Source of the DNA: Helichrysum umbraculigerum
Lineage: Eukaryota > Streptophyta > Magnoliopsida > Asterales > Asteraceae
NCBI GenBank assembly: GCA_949592205.1
Contig: CATIUR010000004.1
Location: 99,006,837 to 99,070,836 of the forward strand
Reading direction: 5' to 3'
DNA: 64,000 bases
The notes beneath the pieces were generated by a model. That model was not told the origin of the DNA. It saw only the letters and a program-made list of their open reading frames with translations, and searched no databases. Position 1 is the stretch's first letter. Each line of letters begins with the position of its first letter. Shown piece by piece: positions 63,992-64,000 of the stretch. Both the position numbers and the translations under genes were made by a program.

Positions 63992-64000
63992 AATTGGTAT

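Noticed and set aside
1..64000. tRNA, rRNA and other structural RNA genes
   Set aside because: Apart from PBS sites that match tRNA 3' ends by function, no cloverleaf or rRNA core sequence was recognised by reading. A tRNAscan-SE and Infernal run would be decisive.

Overview
This window is a plant nuclear heterochromatin-like block made almost entirely of nested LTR retrotransposons. The gag and pol proteins are plant Ty3/gypsy types: Tekay/Del-type chromoviruses with a C-terminal chromodomain, and one Athila-type element. Ty1/copia pieces sit at both edges. The protein types, the LINE-like tail and the LTR style suggest a eudicot, probably Asteraceae; the family is inference. No intact cellular gene, rRNA, tRNA or CRISPR was found. 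The only host-gene trace is a broken universal-stress-protein pseudogene.

Layout. 1-1082: decayed copia integrase fragment. 1736-2054: small MITE with a TAA duplication. 2690-3043: LINE-like tail. 3184-20929: an old minus-strand gypsy LTR (H) split by three later insertions, each with a perfect 5-bp target duplication: solo LTR B (3566-6232, TATTG), complete gag-only element 1 (6659-16137, GTTAT) and solo LTR C (18223-20889, ATTAG). 21198-22006: Mutator-type MITE with a 9-bp duplication. 22831-23286: stress-protein pseudogene. 23981-62998: one minus-strand Athila element (CATAG). Its left LTR is split by element 2 (25379-43717, CTATC), whose gag is itself split by intact element 3 (28870-39145, GATGA), and by element 4 (44382-55117, AAGAC). 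63275-64000: 5' LTR and primer-binding-site start of a copia element that leaves the window.

How the parts relate. Element 3 has an intact 1469-aa gag-pol, identical-length LTRs, PBS and PPT, and could be autonomous. Element 4 is its relative, with three nonsense codons. Elements 1 and 2 carry only gag (element 1 also a second coiled-coil/zinc-finger ORF) but share with 3 and 4 the PBS, the leader, a DIS-like hairpin in the leader, the hairpin before the PPT, and splice-like signals. They look like parasites of a chromovirus machinery. The hand-counted LTR divergence order (Athila about 2%, elements 2 and 4 below 1%, elements 1 and 3 with no difference seen) agrees with the nesting order.

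The most interesting signals are RNA-level. They are a kissing-loop-like hairpin present in all four chromoviruses, post-gag and PPT-proximal hairpins with paired base changes, a conserved leader intron signature, and an LTR slot that holds a different short-repeat array in each family.
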